Positions 1 through 8,700 of a stretch of DNA of 38,594 nt are shown here, piece after piece. Origin of the DNA: CAZGCA01 sp964524145 (lineage in GTDB: Bacteria; Hydrogenedentota; CAZGCA01); the NCBI GenBank assembly GCA_964524145.1, contig CAZGCA010000060.1:1-38594 (forward strand). The letters are read 5' to 3'. The notes under the pieces are model-generated. The model was not told where the DNA came from and searched no databases. It saw only the letters and a program-made list of their open reading frames with translations. How positions within the stretch are numbered: position 1 is the stretch's first letter; every line of letters starts with the position of its first letter. The position numbers were made by a program, and so were the translations under genes.

Positions 1-34
1 CCCGCTTCACAAGCTTGAACAGGCCAAACTCCAG

Positions 35-63
35 GCCCAGGAATTTATTCCTGGGCACTTTTC
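35..63 (+). terminator. Rho-independent terminator of an upstream gene
   Basis: Perfect 9-bp arms GCCCAGGAA (35-43) and TTCCTGGGC (48-56) around a TTTA loop are followed by ACTTTTC. The hairpin plus short T tract would end a plus-strand transcript that starts left of the window. Confidence 0.7.
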
Positions 64-148
64 AAAAGAACCATCTGCGCGTCTCCCGGCTGCTGGAGTT
101 CTCGGTCACCCGGCCATCTGCTGAACGATTAGGGCGTATCGGCCAGTG

Positions 149-177
149 TTGTCAACGGTCGAAAGTTGTGCTACACT
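149..177 (+). promoter_or_regulatory. Sigma-70-type promoter for the URO-D operon
   Basis: TTGTCA (149-154) and TACACT (172-177) are separated by 17 bases. They lie 62 bases before the ATG at 239 and after the terminator at 35-63, so they fit a promoter for the five-gene operon to the right. The -10 is only a fair match. Confidence 0.5.
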
Positions 178-238
178 CTGTCAGCAGCGAAGACAGCACA
201 GGATCTGGCCGACCGGGAGCAGCGAAGGGAGAGTGTTG

Positions 239-1312
239 ATGAACGCGAGAGAACGGTTCTTGCGGACAATGCATTTCGAGACGCCGGACAGAGTGCCGTA
301 TTGGGAAGTCATCGGCTACTGGAATGAAACGCTATGGCGGTGGCAGGATGAGGGTATGCCAGCCGACGTTCATGTCAACGCATACTTCGGGATGGACAGG
401 CGCCAAGGCGTGCCGGTAAACAACGGTCTTGTGCCGCTGTTCAGGGAAGAGATCATCTCCGAGGACGCCGATACCGTGACAACGCGCGACGCGACAGGTG
501 TTGTGGCACAGCGGCTCAAGTCGGGCCAGTGCATACCGCACTATATCGAGTTCCCGTTGAAAGGACGGTCCAACTGGGCCGAGTTCAAGAAACGTCTCAA
601 CCCGGACTCACCGTGCCGATACCCGGAATACTGGGACGACTACAAGCGCTCGGTCAAAGACCGCGACTATCCGCTCGGGATATCGCCCGGCAGCCTCTTC
701 GGCTGGTTGCGCAACTGGATGGGTATCGAGCATATCGCGGTTGCCTTCTACGACGACCCGGACTTCATTCATGAGGCCATGGAACACATAACGGAATTTA
801 CCTGCAAGCTGCTCGAGCGGGCGCTTGTGGAGATCGGCGACATAGAGTTCGCGTTCTTCTGGGAGGACATGGCGTATAAAACCGGCAGCCTCATCTCGCC
901 CAGGATGTTCAAGGAGTTCATGGTACCGCGGTACCAGCGGATCACCTCGCTGCTGCGAAAGCACGGTGTGAGCGTGATAGGGGTTGATTGCGACGGGTTC
1001 ATAGACGAGCTTATCCCGTTGTGGCTTGAAGGAGGGCTCAACTGCGTCTACCCACTCGAGGTGGCCCCGGGCGAGGATATCGTAGCGCTACGCAAACAGT
1101 ATGGGGAAGACCTTCTCATGATCGGCGGGCTCGACAAGCGGGTTCTTGCCAAAGACAAGGTCGCGGTGAAGACCGAGGTCATGGCGAAAGTCCCGTTTAT
1201 GATAGAGTCCGGCGGATGGATACCGAGCATGGACCATTGCGTCCCGCCGGACGTCCCGCTCGAGAACTACCTGTACTATCTCGATCTCTTGCACGAAATC
1301 GTGGAAGGCTGA
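239..1312 (+). CDS. URO-D-like (uroporphyrinogen decarboxylase family) protein
   Basis: 357 residues. The opening MNARERFLRTMHFETPDRVP is the usual N-terminus of the large non-haem branch of the uroporphyrinogen decarboxylase / corrinoid methyltransferase superfamily. The C-terminal half keeps a TIM-barrel pattern (VIGVDCDG, LNCVYPLEV, LLMIGGLDKR). In this branch many members act as, or sit beside, cobamide-dependent methyltransferases, but the substrate of this one cannot be read from sequence. True HemE is unlikely because no haem gene is near. The ATG at 239 follows AGGGAG at a normal distance; an upstream in-frame extension to 146 would overlap the promoter and encodes atypical sequence. 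First gene of a same-strand run with a CoA hydratase, an aminotransferase and two amidohydrolases. Confidence 0.8.
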   Translation: MNARERFLRTMHFETPDRVPYWEVIGYWNETLWRWQDEGMPADVHVNAYFGMDRRQGVPVNNGLVPLFREEIISEDADTVTTRDATGVVAQRLKSGQCIPHYIEFPLKGRSNWAEFKKRLNPDSPCRYPEYWDDYKRSVKDRDYPLGISPGSLFGWLRNWMGIEHIAVAFYDDPDFIHEAMEHITEFTCKLLERALVEIGDIEFAFFWEDMAYKTGSLISPRMFKEFMVPRYQRITSLLRKHGVSVIGVDCDGFIDELIPLWLEGGLNCVYPLEVAPGEDIVALRKQYGEDLLMIGGLDKRVLAKDKVAVKTEVMAKVPFMIESGGWIPSMDHCVPPDVPLENYLYYLDLLHEIVEG

Positions 1313-1381
1313 TCGAGCGCAGTCGATAGGTTCGTAGGGTTGCTGAATCTGGAGGGAACGTGAAGAAGGAGGAACGGTAGG

Positions 1382-2167
1382 ATGGCGTACGAATTCATTT
1401 TGGTCGAGAAGGAAGACAACATCGCGGTGGTTACCCTGAACCGGCCGCCGGCGAACGCTTTGAACCAGGGGTTGATGTCCGAGCTTGGCGTGCTCATCGA
1501 TCAGGTCCAGGCCGATAACGAGATCAGGGCGCTCGTGGTGACCGGTGCGGGAGAGAAGTTCTTCTCGGCGGGCGCGGACCTCAAGGAGATGCCGAGCTTG
1601 TTTGGCGGAGAGACGGGCCCCGGCGAGATGACCCGGCGAGGGCAGGCCATCTTCACGAAGTTCGAACGTTCGAGTACGCCCGTCATCGCCGCCATAAACG
1701 GGATGGCTTTTGGCGGCGGGTGCGAGCTCGCGCTGGCATGCCATTTCAGGATGGCCGCCCAGAGCGCGAAGATAGGCCTCGTCGAGGTTAACGTCGGCAT
1801 CATGCCCGGCTACGGCGGCACACAACGGTTGCCGCGGCTCATCGGCCGGGCGAAAGCGATAGAGATGGCGACGCTGGGCCTGCAAGTTCCTGCCGAAGCG
1901 GCCTTTGGGATAGGCCTTTTGAACGAGGTCGTGCCCGACGCCGAACTGCTCGGCAAGGCGAAGGAGTTTGCGAAGAGGGTCGCAGCCCAGGCGCCGGTTG
2001 CCGTCGCGCTCATCATCGACGCGATCATTCGCGGGTCGGAAACCGACATTGACCAGGGACAGAACATCGAGGCCGAGAACTTCGAGAAGGTTGTCCAGAG
2101 CGCCGACGCGATCGAGGGCGTCCAGGCTTTCATCCAGAAACGCAAACCGAATTACCAGGGCAGGTGA
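1382..2167 (+). CDS. Enoyl-CoA hydratase/isomerase family protein
   Basis: 261 residues, the full length of a crotonase-fold hydratase. Both catalytic glutamates of the classical enoyl-CoA hydratase are present: E115 in GGGCELAL and E135 in IGLVEVNVG, the latter followed by MPGYGGTQRL. The oxyanion-hole strand FFSAGADLKEM (60-70) is intact. It should hydrate 2-enoyl-CoA to 3-hydroxyacyl-CoA in beta-oxidation or a related pathway. AAGGAGG lies just upstream of the ATG. It sits 69 bases after the URO-D-like gene and 100 bases before the DegT gene. The true acyl chain, and whether it serves the aromatic cluster 30 kb away, cannot be told. Confidence 0.9.
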   Translation: MAYEFILVEKEDNIAVVTLNRPPANALNQGLMSELGVLIDQVQADNEIRALVVTGAGEKFFSAGADLKEMPSLFGGETGPGEMTRRGQAIFTKFERSSTPVIAAINGMAFGGGCELALACHFRMAAQSAKIGLVEVNVGIMPGYGGTQRLPRLIGRAKAIEMATLGLQVPAEAAFGIGLLNEVVPDAELLGKAKEFAKRVAAQAPVAVALIIDAIIRGSETDIDQGQNIEAENFEKVVQSADAIEGVQAFIQKRKPNYQGR

Positions 2168-2267
2168 AACCCGGTTTCTCTCTGGATAAGCGGGGGGAGA
2201 GTGCGGTGTCTGTGGTGGCGCTGCTACCCCTCGACAATTCCACTGCAGAAGGCGAGCGTGAAACAGT

Positions 2268-3497
2268 ATGGCCAAGCTGGCGATAGATGGTGGTGAACCG
2301 CTGTTCCCCACGCCGCTCGAGTTGCCCGTCTACAACCCGTTCGGCCAGGAGGAACGTGATGCGGTGATGCGCGTGCTCGACACGGGCACCAACTGCCGGC
2401 TTGGCGGCGATGAGGCAACCGCCTTTGAACGCGAGTTCGCCGCTCATTACGGCCGGAAACACGCGCTCGCTGTCAATTCAGGCACGTCGGCATTGCACTG
2501 TGCGGTTATCGCATCTCGCGTAGGGCCGGGGGACGAGGTGATAACATCGCCGTTCACCTACGTGTCGAGCTCGACGGCTGTGCTGTGCCAGAATGCGATA
2601 CCTGTCTTCGCGGACGTCGACCCGCGCACGTTCAACATTACCGCGGAGACCATCGAGCCGAAGATAACGCCGCGCACGAGAGCGATAATCGCCGTTCACC
2701 TATTCGGCCAGATGTGCGATATGGACCCGATTGTTGCGCTTGCAGAGAAACACGGCCTGTTCCTGATAGAGGACGGGTGCCAGGCGCACGGCGCGACCTA
2801 CACGGGGAAACGTGCCGGTACGCTCGGCGAGATGGGTGTCTTCAGCTTGCAGCAGTCGAAACAGATGACCACGGGCGACGGCGGGATGGTGATAACGGAC
2901 GACGACGATCTGTACGAACGCGCCGTTCGCGGCCACCTCTGCGGATGGATGTTCGACGACCCGTACAACCATTATTGTCTCGGGTTCAAGTACCGGTTCA
3001 CGGACATCGAGGCCGCGCTCGGCCGGGCGCAGCTCAAAAGGCTCGCCGGGTTCTTGGACGTTCGCCGCGACAATGCGGCTGCGTTCGCTGCGCGGCTCGA
3101 CGGAGTGCCCTTCATCGAACCGGCATACGTGATACCAGGCGCGGTGTCGAGCTACTGGTTGTACCCACTCAAGCTGTCGGCGGAGTTCCCGCGCACCCGA
3201 GACTGGTTCGTCGAAGCGGTTACTGCGGAAGGCGTGCCGCGGGGCTCGGTCAACCCGGGATACATCCCGCGTCCGAACTACCTCGAGAAGCTGTATACCG
3301 AGAAACGCGCGTTCGCGAAAGGGTGCCCGTGGAGTTGCCCGTTCTACGAAGGGAAGGTCGAGTACGCGAAAGGCGACTGCCCGCAGCTCGAAGACGCGAT
3401 GGAGCGGCTTGTTACCGTCCCGGTCGCGCCACCTCGTGATACGGACTTCATGGAGAAGCTCGGCAACGCCGTCGAGAAGGTGGTTACCGCACTGTGA
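2268..3497 (+). CDS. DegT/DnrJ/EryC1/StrS-type PLP-dependent aminotransferase
   Basis: 409 residues. Fold-type I PLP enzyme of the sugar-aminotransferase family: LAVNSGTSALHCAV (68-80) binds the cofactor phosphate, IEDGCQAHGA (167-176) supplies the cofactor-ring aspartate D169, and QQSKQMTTGDGG (195-206) holds the Schiff-base lysine K198. Family members transaminate keto-sugars, or cyclitols and related ketones, usually with glutamate. No other nucleotide-sugar genes are nearby, so the substrate is open. A role tied to the neighbouring amidohydrolases is only inferred from linkage: the next gene starts inside this one's stop codon. Confidence 0.88.
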   Translation: MAKLAIDGGEPLFPTPLELPVYNPFGQEERDAVMRVLDTGTNCRLGGDEATAFEREFAAHYGRKHALAVNSGTSALHCAVIASRVGPGDEVITSPFTYVSSSTAVLCQNAIPVFADVDPRTFNITAETIEPKITPRTRAIIAVHLFGQMCDMDPIVALAEKHGLFLIEDGCQAHGATYTGKRAGTLGEMGVFSLQQSKQMTTGDGGMVITDDDDLYERAVRGHLCGWMFDDPYNHYCLGFKYRFTDIEAALGRAQLKRLAGFLDVRRDNAAAFAARLDGVPFIEPAYVIPGAVSSYWLYPLKLSAEFPRTRDWFVEAVTAEGVPRGSVNPGYIPRPNYLEKLYTEKRAFAKGCPWSCPFYEGKVEYAKGDCPQLEDAMERLVTVPVAPPRDTDFMEKLGNAVEKVVTAL

Positions 3498-4234
3498 AGA
3501 ACCACGGGTTCGAGATCGTGGACTGCAACACGAGTTTCGGATCCGATCCGAAGAAGACCAACGATGCGCCACTTGGCGATCTGCTCGGCGACCTCGGCGC
3601 GCACAACATCGGCCGCGCGTTCGCGTTCTCGTGGAAAGCCGTTCACTACGACCCGGTCGAAGGCAACGACGAGGCGATAGAGACCGCAGCCGGTCACGAT
3701 GCCTTACTGCCTGCGGCCGTGCTCGACCCGCGAAACCTTTCTCTTACCGATGAAGCGGCGCGGTGCCATGAGAACGGCGTCCGTCTGTTCCGGATATTCC
3801 CCGAACTGCACGGATACGATTGGGATTATTTGCCGCTCGAACGCATGATCGAGAGGTTCGCGCCGCTTAACGTCCCGCTCATGGTCTCGGCGATGCCGGG
3901 AGGCACCGCATCGGCTCTCGCGCGGCTTTCCACACGGTTCAGCTTCCCGGTCATCATGACATCCATCTCTTATGGCAGCGCGGCCGAGGCGCTTGCGGCC
4001 GCGAAGCTTGCTCCGAACCTCTTCTTCGAGTCGCACATCTTCAGCTCGCCGGGCCTCCTCGAACTCTTCGTCACCGAGCTCGGCGCCGACCGGGTCGTAT
4101 ACGGGTCGAACGCACCGATACACTATGTCGGCAGCTCGCTCGCATCTCTTATTCATGCGAAGGTGTCCGATGACGATAAGCAGGCGATATTCCGGGACAA
4201 CATTCTGCGGCTGACCGGAGTGCGAAATGACTGA
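3494..4234 (+). CDS. Amidohydrolase_2-like protein lacking metal ligands (probable pseudoenzyme)
   Basis: 246 residues with the TIM-barrel pattern of amidohydrolase_2 proteins, including the terminal strand DRVVYGSNAP and a closing helix DNILRLTG that match the next gene. The metal-binding residues are gone: the N-terminal HxH is C11-N12-T13, the mid-barrel histidine positions read VSA (131-133) and TSIS (156-159), and the catalytic Asp is N206. It is therefore probably inactive as a classical metallohydrolase. The start is GTG overlapping the previous stop by 4 bases. The stop overlaps the next gene by 8 bases, so the two amidohydrolase-fold proteins should be made together, perhaps as a complex. 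Confidence 0.75.
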   Translation: MKNHGFEIVDCNTSFGSDPKKTNDAPLGDLLGDLGAHNIGRAFAFSWKAVHYDPVEGNDEAIETAAGHDALLPAAVLDPRNLSLTDEAARCHENGVRLFRIFPELHGYDWDYLPLERMIERFAPLNVPLMVSAMPGGTASALARLSTRFSFPVIMTSISYGSAAEALAAAKLAPNLFFESHIFSSPGLLELFVTELGADRVVYGSNAPIHYVGSSLASLIHAKVSDDDKQAIFRDNILRLTGVRND

Positions 4235-4976
4235 CAGAAAGCCCTACGGCATCGTCGACGTTCACGGCCATATCGGGCTCTGGCCGTATCCTCCGCAGAA
4301 CCACAGCTTCAGCGACGCCGATGAGATGGCGGCTGACGCCGGGATCGAGATATGCGTTGTCTCGTCGGCAAAGGCCATTCTCTACAATATGCAGGAAGGC
4401 AACCGGGAACTCTTCGATGAATTGCCCGATTACCCTCGGTTCCGCGGGTACGTCTATGTGAACGGCAGCTACCCGGAGGCGTCTGTCTCCGAGCTCGAGA
4501 ACTACGGCCGCCACCCGCAGTTTGCCGGGTTGAAACTGCACGGCGCCTATGCGGGCAAGCTCGTCGACTCGGAGGATATCGCTCCGGTGCTCGACGCGTT
4601 TGGCGACCTTCGCGCGCCGGCACTTGTCCACACGTATTCCGCAACGGAGGCACGAGCGCTCGCTCGGGCGGCCGATCAGTTCCCGGGAATCAACTTCATC
4701 ATGGCGCACGCCGGCGGCATCGAGTATGTCGAGGCAATCGAGGCTACGCGCCACCTGCCCAACGTCTACTACGACTTCTGCTCGACGTGGGCACTGCGCG
4801 GCAAGGTCGAGTTCGCGCTACAACAGGTCGGCACAGAGAGGATTCTCTTCGGGTCGGACCTGACGCTGCTCAACCCGTGGTTCGCATTAGGCATGATGGA
4901 GTCGGTCCAAGCCGACGAGGACGTGAAGAGGAAGATACTGCGCGAGAACGCGATGCGACTGTTCGCGATTGCCTGA
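4227..4976 (+). CDS. Amidohydrolase_2 family metal-dependent hydrolase/decarboxylase
   Basis: 249 residues. Complete ligand set of the family: H13 and H15 in DVHGHIG, H135 in LVHTYS, H161 in MAHAGG and D211 in LFGSDL. K103 and H105 in GLKLHG occupy the usual active-site strand. Relatives hydrolyse or decarboxylate small cyclic or aromatic acids and lactones; the substrate here is unknown. The ATG lies inside the 3' end of the ligand-less paralogue-like gene (8-base overlap), so translation is coupled. Last gene of the operon; it meets the leftward export operon tail to tail with a 34-base gap. Confidence 0.85.
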   Translation: MTDRKPYGIVDVHGHIGLWPYPPQNHSFSDADEMAADAGIEICVVSSAKAILYNMQEGNRELFDELPDYPRFRGYVYVNGSYPEASVSELENYGRHPQFAGLKLHGAYAGKLVDSEDIAPVLDAFGDLRAPALVHTYSATEARALARAADQFPGINFIMAHAGGIEYVEAIEATRHLPNVYYDFCSTWALRGKVEFALQQVGTERILFGSDLTLLNPWFALGMMESVQADEDVKRKILRENAMRLFAIA

Positions 4977-5010
4977 TAGAACGTCGAGCGGCCCGGAGCT
5001 CGAGCCGGCG

Positions 5011-5739
5011 CTATTCGAGGAGGCGTTCACGCCGCTGGATCAACCACAAGGCGATCGCGAACCAGACGCAACCCCATGCCGTGTAGAAGACCTTGTTGTA
5101 GAATACCGTCCGGGCCCATATAAACGGTTCTATGTCCAGGGGTTTGTCGAACGGGTTGTGAAAGAGGTACGTCACCCTGTGCGATCCCGCACGTCTTATC
5201 AGCACCTCAAGCAGCAGGAATGCCGTCACCAGCAGTACCGCTATGTTACCGCTCTTGAATATGACCGACAAGAGCACCGTCCCTGAAGCGACGAAAACGA
5301 GCGGCGGGATAACGTAAATCCACGTCAAGAGGATTGGCAGGTCAACCGCAAACAGGTACGTGAGCACGATTAGCAAGAGTGCCAGCAAACACGAGAGAAG
5401 CATCACGACCGCGAACTTGATCAGCCAGATGCGATGGCGTGATGCCGAAACCGTGAACAACGTCTCGAGCACGCCGGAACTGTGCTCGCTCATCAGAAGG
5501 TCCATCGACAGGAATACCGTTACCACTGTCGTCGGAATCCAGACCAGCCAGAAGAGGGCGTCATCGAGAGTGGACGCTTCCATTCGGTTCAATACGATGC
5601 ACGCTGCCGCAAAGTAGATCAACACTCCAGCAAGGAGAACCAGCACCTTGCGGCCAAACACTATCCTGTAGTTGAACTTCAGAGAGAGCAGTACTATCGA
5701 CAGTTTTGCCGGAATGCTGAGTTCTCTAAAAGTCGCCAT
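5011..5739 (-). CDS. ABC-2-type transporter permease subunit
   Basis: 242 residues, mostly hydrophobic. About six membrane segments can be seen, among them VLVLLAGVLIYFAAACIVL, FWLVWIPTTVVTVFLSMDLL, a leucine-rich stretch near 110-135, and a C-terminal YTAWGCVWFAIALWLI followed by a basic tail. The motif SSGVLETLFTVSASRHRIWLIK between segments is typical of ABC-2 permeases (coupling region). It starts 6 bases after the RND-ABC fusion gene and is probably the membrane partner of that protein's ATPase domain. Last gene of the leftward export operon. Confidence 0.8.
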   Translation of the reverse strand: MATFRELSIPAKLSIVLLSLKFNYRIVFGRKVLVLLAGVLIYFAAACIVLNRMEASTLDDALFWLVWIPTTVVTVFLSMDLLMSEHSSGVLETLFTVSASRHRIWLIKFAVVMLLSCLLALLLIVLTYLFAVDLPILLTWIYVIPPLVFVASGTVLLSVIFKSGNIAVLLVTAFLLLEVLIRRAGSHRVTYLFHNPFDKPLDIEPFIWARTVFYNKVFYTAWGCVWFAIALWLIQRRERLLE

Positions 5740-5745
5740 CTGGTC

Positions 5746-8700
5746 TTACGCCGGCTCCTGAGCAGTCCTCAGCAGCCACAAGTAGGCGTCCTCCAACGTG
5801 GGCGGGACCTCCTCGCCCACTTCTTTGCCTTCTTCTCTGACTATGAAACGCACTCTGACGCCATCAGCTTCGCGCACCTGCGTAACAATGTGGGTTCGCT
5901 CCTTGAGCTCGCGCAACAGATCCTCGTCAACGAGGGCTTCCCGGACCCTTCCCTGCGCGATCCGCTGCAAATCTTCCGGCGGGCCGCGGAAAATGAGGCG
6001 CCCGTGATCGAGCACTGCAACGTCATTGCACGTACTCGATATGTCCTCTGTAATATGGGTCGAGAACAGGACAATTCGGTCTTTGCTGAGTTCGGCCAGA
6101 AGGTTCCGGAAACGTATTCGTTCCATCGGGTCCAGCCCCGCTGTCGGCTCGTCCACGACGATGATCTTCGGCAGGTGCAGCAGGGTCTGGGCTATGCCGA
6201 CCCGCTGCCGCATCCCGCCGGACAGGGACGATATCTTGTCGTGTTTTCGGTCTTCCAGGTGAACCTCCGCAAGCACCCTGTCGATGAGCCCGTGCCGCTC
6301 CTCCTTCTCGTAAATGCCGTTGAGAAGAGCGAAGTACTCGAGGTAGTCCCACATCGAGAAGTTGCCGTACAGCCCGAAATGCTGTGGCAGGTACCCTATT
6401 ATCGGCTGCACGTCCGCACGGTAGTCGCGTATCTTGCGACCGTTGATCTTCACGCAGCCGCGAGTCGGCTCGTAGATGTTGCAGAGTATACGCATGAGCG
6501 TCGTCTTGCCGGCACCGTTCGGGCCGAGCAGACCGAACATGCCCTTCCCGATCTCGAGGTCTACCCCGTAAAGCGCCTCGACCTCCTGTTTCACGCCGGC
6601 CACTATGGGTATGCGGAGCGCGAGACGCTTGAGCCGTCCCCAGATCCCACCCATCTTCGATATGTCCACCTCACCCCGACGTGCCTTCGAAGCAAGCTCG
6701 TTCAACGAGTGCAGAAGCATTGCGAACACAAGAAACACGACCACCAGCCACGATTGCGCGTTCACCCGGTAGTAGATATAGGCTGCCAGACCGAACGTCG
6801 GCAACCGTACGGCCATACCCCAGAACGTGCGGCGCCACGTCGACGGGCTGGCGTCTATGTTGTAGAAGTTGTCGCCTTCGCACAGCTTGCCAAACGAACA
6901 GACCAGATCATATACCAAGGCCCACGTGACGCACCCGTTGACAAACACCCAGAACGGGAGCTCGAAATAAGAATGGAAATAGCCCATGAGACCCAGCAGC
7001 GGTATCTTCCAAATAAGGTCCTCGCGCACATGGGTCTTGTTGACCACGGGAACGCCCTGTTTGCGCATGGTCGCCTCGCGCCGCCGTTTCTTCTTCCAGT
7101 CACGGACTACGTGACGGTCCGAACCGTATATCTTCGTGAGGTTCCGTATCGAGATGTGCACGTCCTCTCCCTCGAATATGCTGACATGGGTGACCGTCTT
7201 TACCACTTTGAGGAACGCCCACACAACCCCGGCCACGATAAAGTAAAAGCTCGGTGCCAACACCATCCGCCATTGCCAGCGTTCCACCCAGTTGGCTCTG
7301 ATGAACCCGAAATAGTAGAGCGCGGCAGTTGCCGCGCCCGCGACTGCGAGTCCCCCGATGTGAATGCTCTTGAGCCAGCGACCGATATCGTTGAGGCTCA
7401 TGTACATCGCCGGGACAAACACCAACGTGAAGAATGTCGAGGCGCCCAAACCGAATATCACGGTGACCGCAAACGGCGGCCAGATCTCGTTCTCGCCTCC
7501 CTTCCGTATGGCCAGCGGAAGCAGGGCCAGCATCGTGGTGGCCGTCGTCATCATGACGGGCCGCAACCGGTTGCGGCCGGCTTGAAGCATGGCCCTGTTC
7601 TGCGGATACCCTTTGCTCATAAGGTTCCGCGCCTGGCCAAGGGTGAGTATCGCATCGTTCACCGCTATGCCGACGAGCATGACCAACCCTGCCATAACCA
7701 TGAAGTTCACTGCTGTGTCCGTAACCATGAACCCCCAGAGAACGCCTGTCATCGCAAGAGGGAGCGTGGCCATCACGCATAGCGGCGTACCGATATCCTC
7801 GAACAACGCCGCCAGCAGCAGGAACACGCAAGCGGCCGCCGCGATTACCGCCCATCGCATCGAATGGTCTTCCTCCTCTTTATGGACGATGTTGAGCGTG
7901 TAGCCGCGGGGCAACCGGATGGTGCCAATGATATCGTCGACGTTCTTCTGCAGCATCTGGAGACGGCTTGCGGACCGGGCGATGTCACCCCTGAACGCGT
8001 ACGCAAGTTGCACCTCGTGTTGCTGGTCGCGCCGCCGAATCTGTTTCGAGGTTTCGGCAAGCTTAAACTCCGCCAGCTCTGCCATCTCGACGAAGCGCCC
8101 GTCCGGGGTAAGCACCTTCATCTGTTCCAGATCCTCTATCGTGCGCTCCTTGCCACCCTCGATCCGAACGAGAATGTCTATGTCCTCATCCTTCGTCCGG
8201 TACGGGACCGTTAGCTCTTCGCCGCGACGCCGCGCGAACCATACAATTCCGGCCAGGCTCTGCATGGTGATTCCCCAGCGCGACAGCACGTCCCGCTTGC
8301 CCCTGATCTGCAGCTCCGGCGCGCCTGGTTCGGTATACGAGTGGACGTACCGGATCTGATAGCCCATATTGAGCCGCAGCAGTTGTTCGATCTGCAGGGC
8401 TATCTTCTCGAGCGTTTCGGAATCTTCGCCACGCACCTTTATGTATTCCCGGTTGCCGGAACCGCCAAAGACTGCCATCGACTCTCTGGCAATGTCATCG
8501 GGTATCGCATCGCGACCTCCCGAGAACCAGACGCGGTCTTCAAGACCGTCCATCGTGTTGGTCCTGTTGCGTATCTGCATCTTGAGAGCGCCGATATCGA
8601 GTTCTGTCGTTCTATTCTTTAGCTCGGCGAACTCTACGTTCACCTGGGCGCTTTCGGGCTCTATGTTGGCATGGATCTCTTTCACGTCCGGCAACTCCTT

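Noticed and set aside
146..238. N-terminal extension of the URO-D-like gene
   Set aside because: It overlaps the promoter and lacks family sequence; the ATG at 239 has a proper ribosome site and the canonical N-terminus.
5482..7782. 766-codon plus-strand open frame across the ABC/RND fusion gene
   Set aside because: Antisense shadow of conserved ABC motifs; its Arg/His/Pro-rich product matches no family.
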